From Dwaynesavagella gallinarum (GTDB lineage: Bacteria; Bacillota; Clostridia; Clostridiales; Clostridiaceae): 15,478 nt of DNA. Both the position numbers and the translations under genes were made by a program. Under the pieces are notes generated by a model. That model made no database searches. It was given only the letters and a program-made list of their open reading frames with translations, and had not been told where the DNA came from. Positions 15,423 to 15,478 of the stretch are shown here, in pieces; position 1 is the stretch's first letter; the number at the start of each line of letters is the position of its first letter. The stretch is from the NCBI GenBank assembly GCA_019120235.1, contig DWVN01000087.1:1-15478 (forward strand). Direction: 5' to 3'.

Positions 15423-15478
15423 TTATCTTAATTTTATAGCAAAATTAAACATACAATTTATATTTTTAAAAATATTTT

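Overview
The window is very A+T-rich (roughly three quarters A+T by eye) and reads as a chromosomal segment of a low-GC Firmicute, most likely a clostridium. The evidence is strong AGGAGG-type ribosome sites, TTG and GTG starts, a NapA/GerN-like antiporter, a DacF-like DD-carboxypeptidase beside a CE4 deacetylase, and a secA-prfB-tex order. Extreme A+T content and vitamin salvage would fit a host-associated, reduced-genome clostridium such as the segmented filamentous bacteria, but that placement is inference. No insertion sequence, prophage, CRISPR array or rRNA was seen.

Layout. (1) 1-1492, plus strand: the 3' part of a divergent LspA-like membrane protein, then a CPA2 cation/proton antiporter, closed by a hairpin that contains the stop codons of both convergent genes. 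(2) 1511-6147, minus strand: a YhaN/SMC-like coiled-coil ATPase whose nucleotide-binding motifs are widely degraded, and a two-gene envelope unit (polysaccharide deacetylase, then D,D-carboxypeptidase) ending in a strong terminator. (3) 6211-7118: an unrecognised 159-residue protein (minus, TTG start) divergent from a 43-residue four-cysteine zinc-ribbon-like protein (plus). Between them lies a cluster of dyad and direct repeats that looks like an operator. (4) 7119-7194: tRNA-Trp(CCA) on the minus strand. (5) 7315-8931, plus strand: tsaE-tsaB-rimI, the tRNA t6A-modification cluster without tsaD. (6) 8928-15386, minus strand: secA, prfB, tex and ribU in transcriptional order. prfB carries a complete +1 programmed frameshift site, so its reading frame must be joined from two frames.

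Most of the content is core housekeeping: protein export, translation termination, t6A synthesis, cell-wall maturation and riboflavin uptake. The least explained parts are the degraded ATPase and the divergent small-gene pair with its repeat cluster. Starts were moved from the longest open frame for tsaE, the carboxypeptidase, the deacetylase and prfB, for reasons given in each entry.
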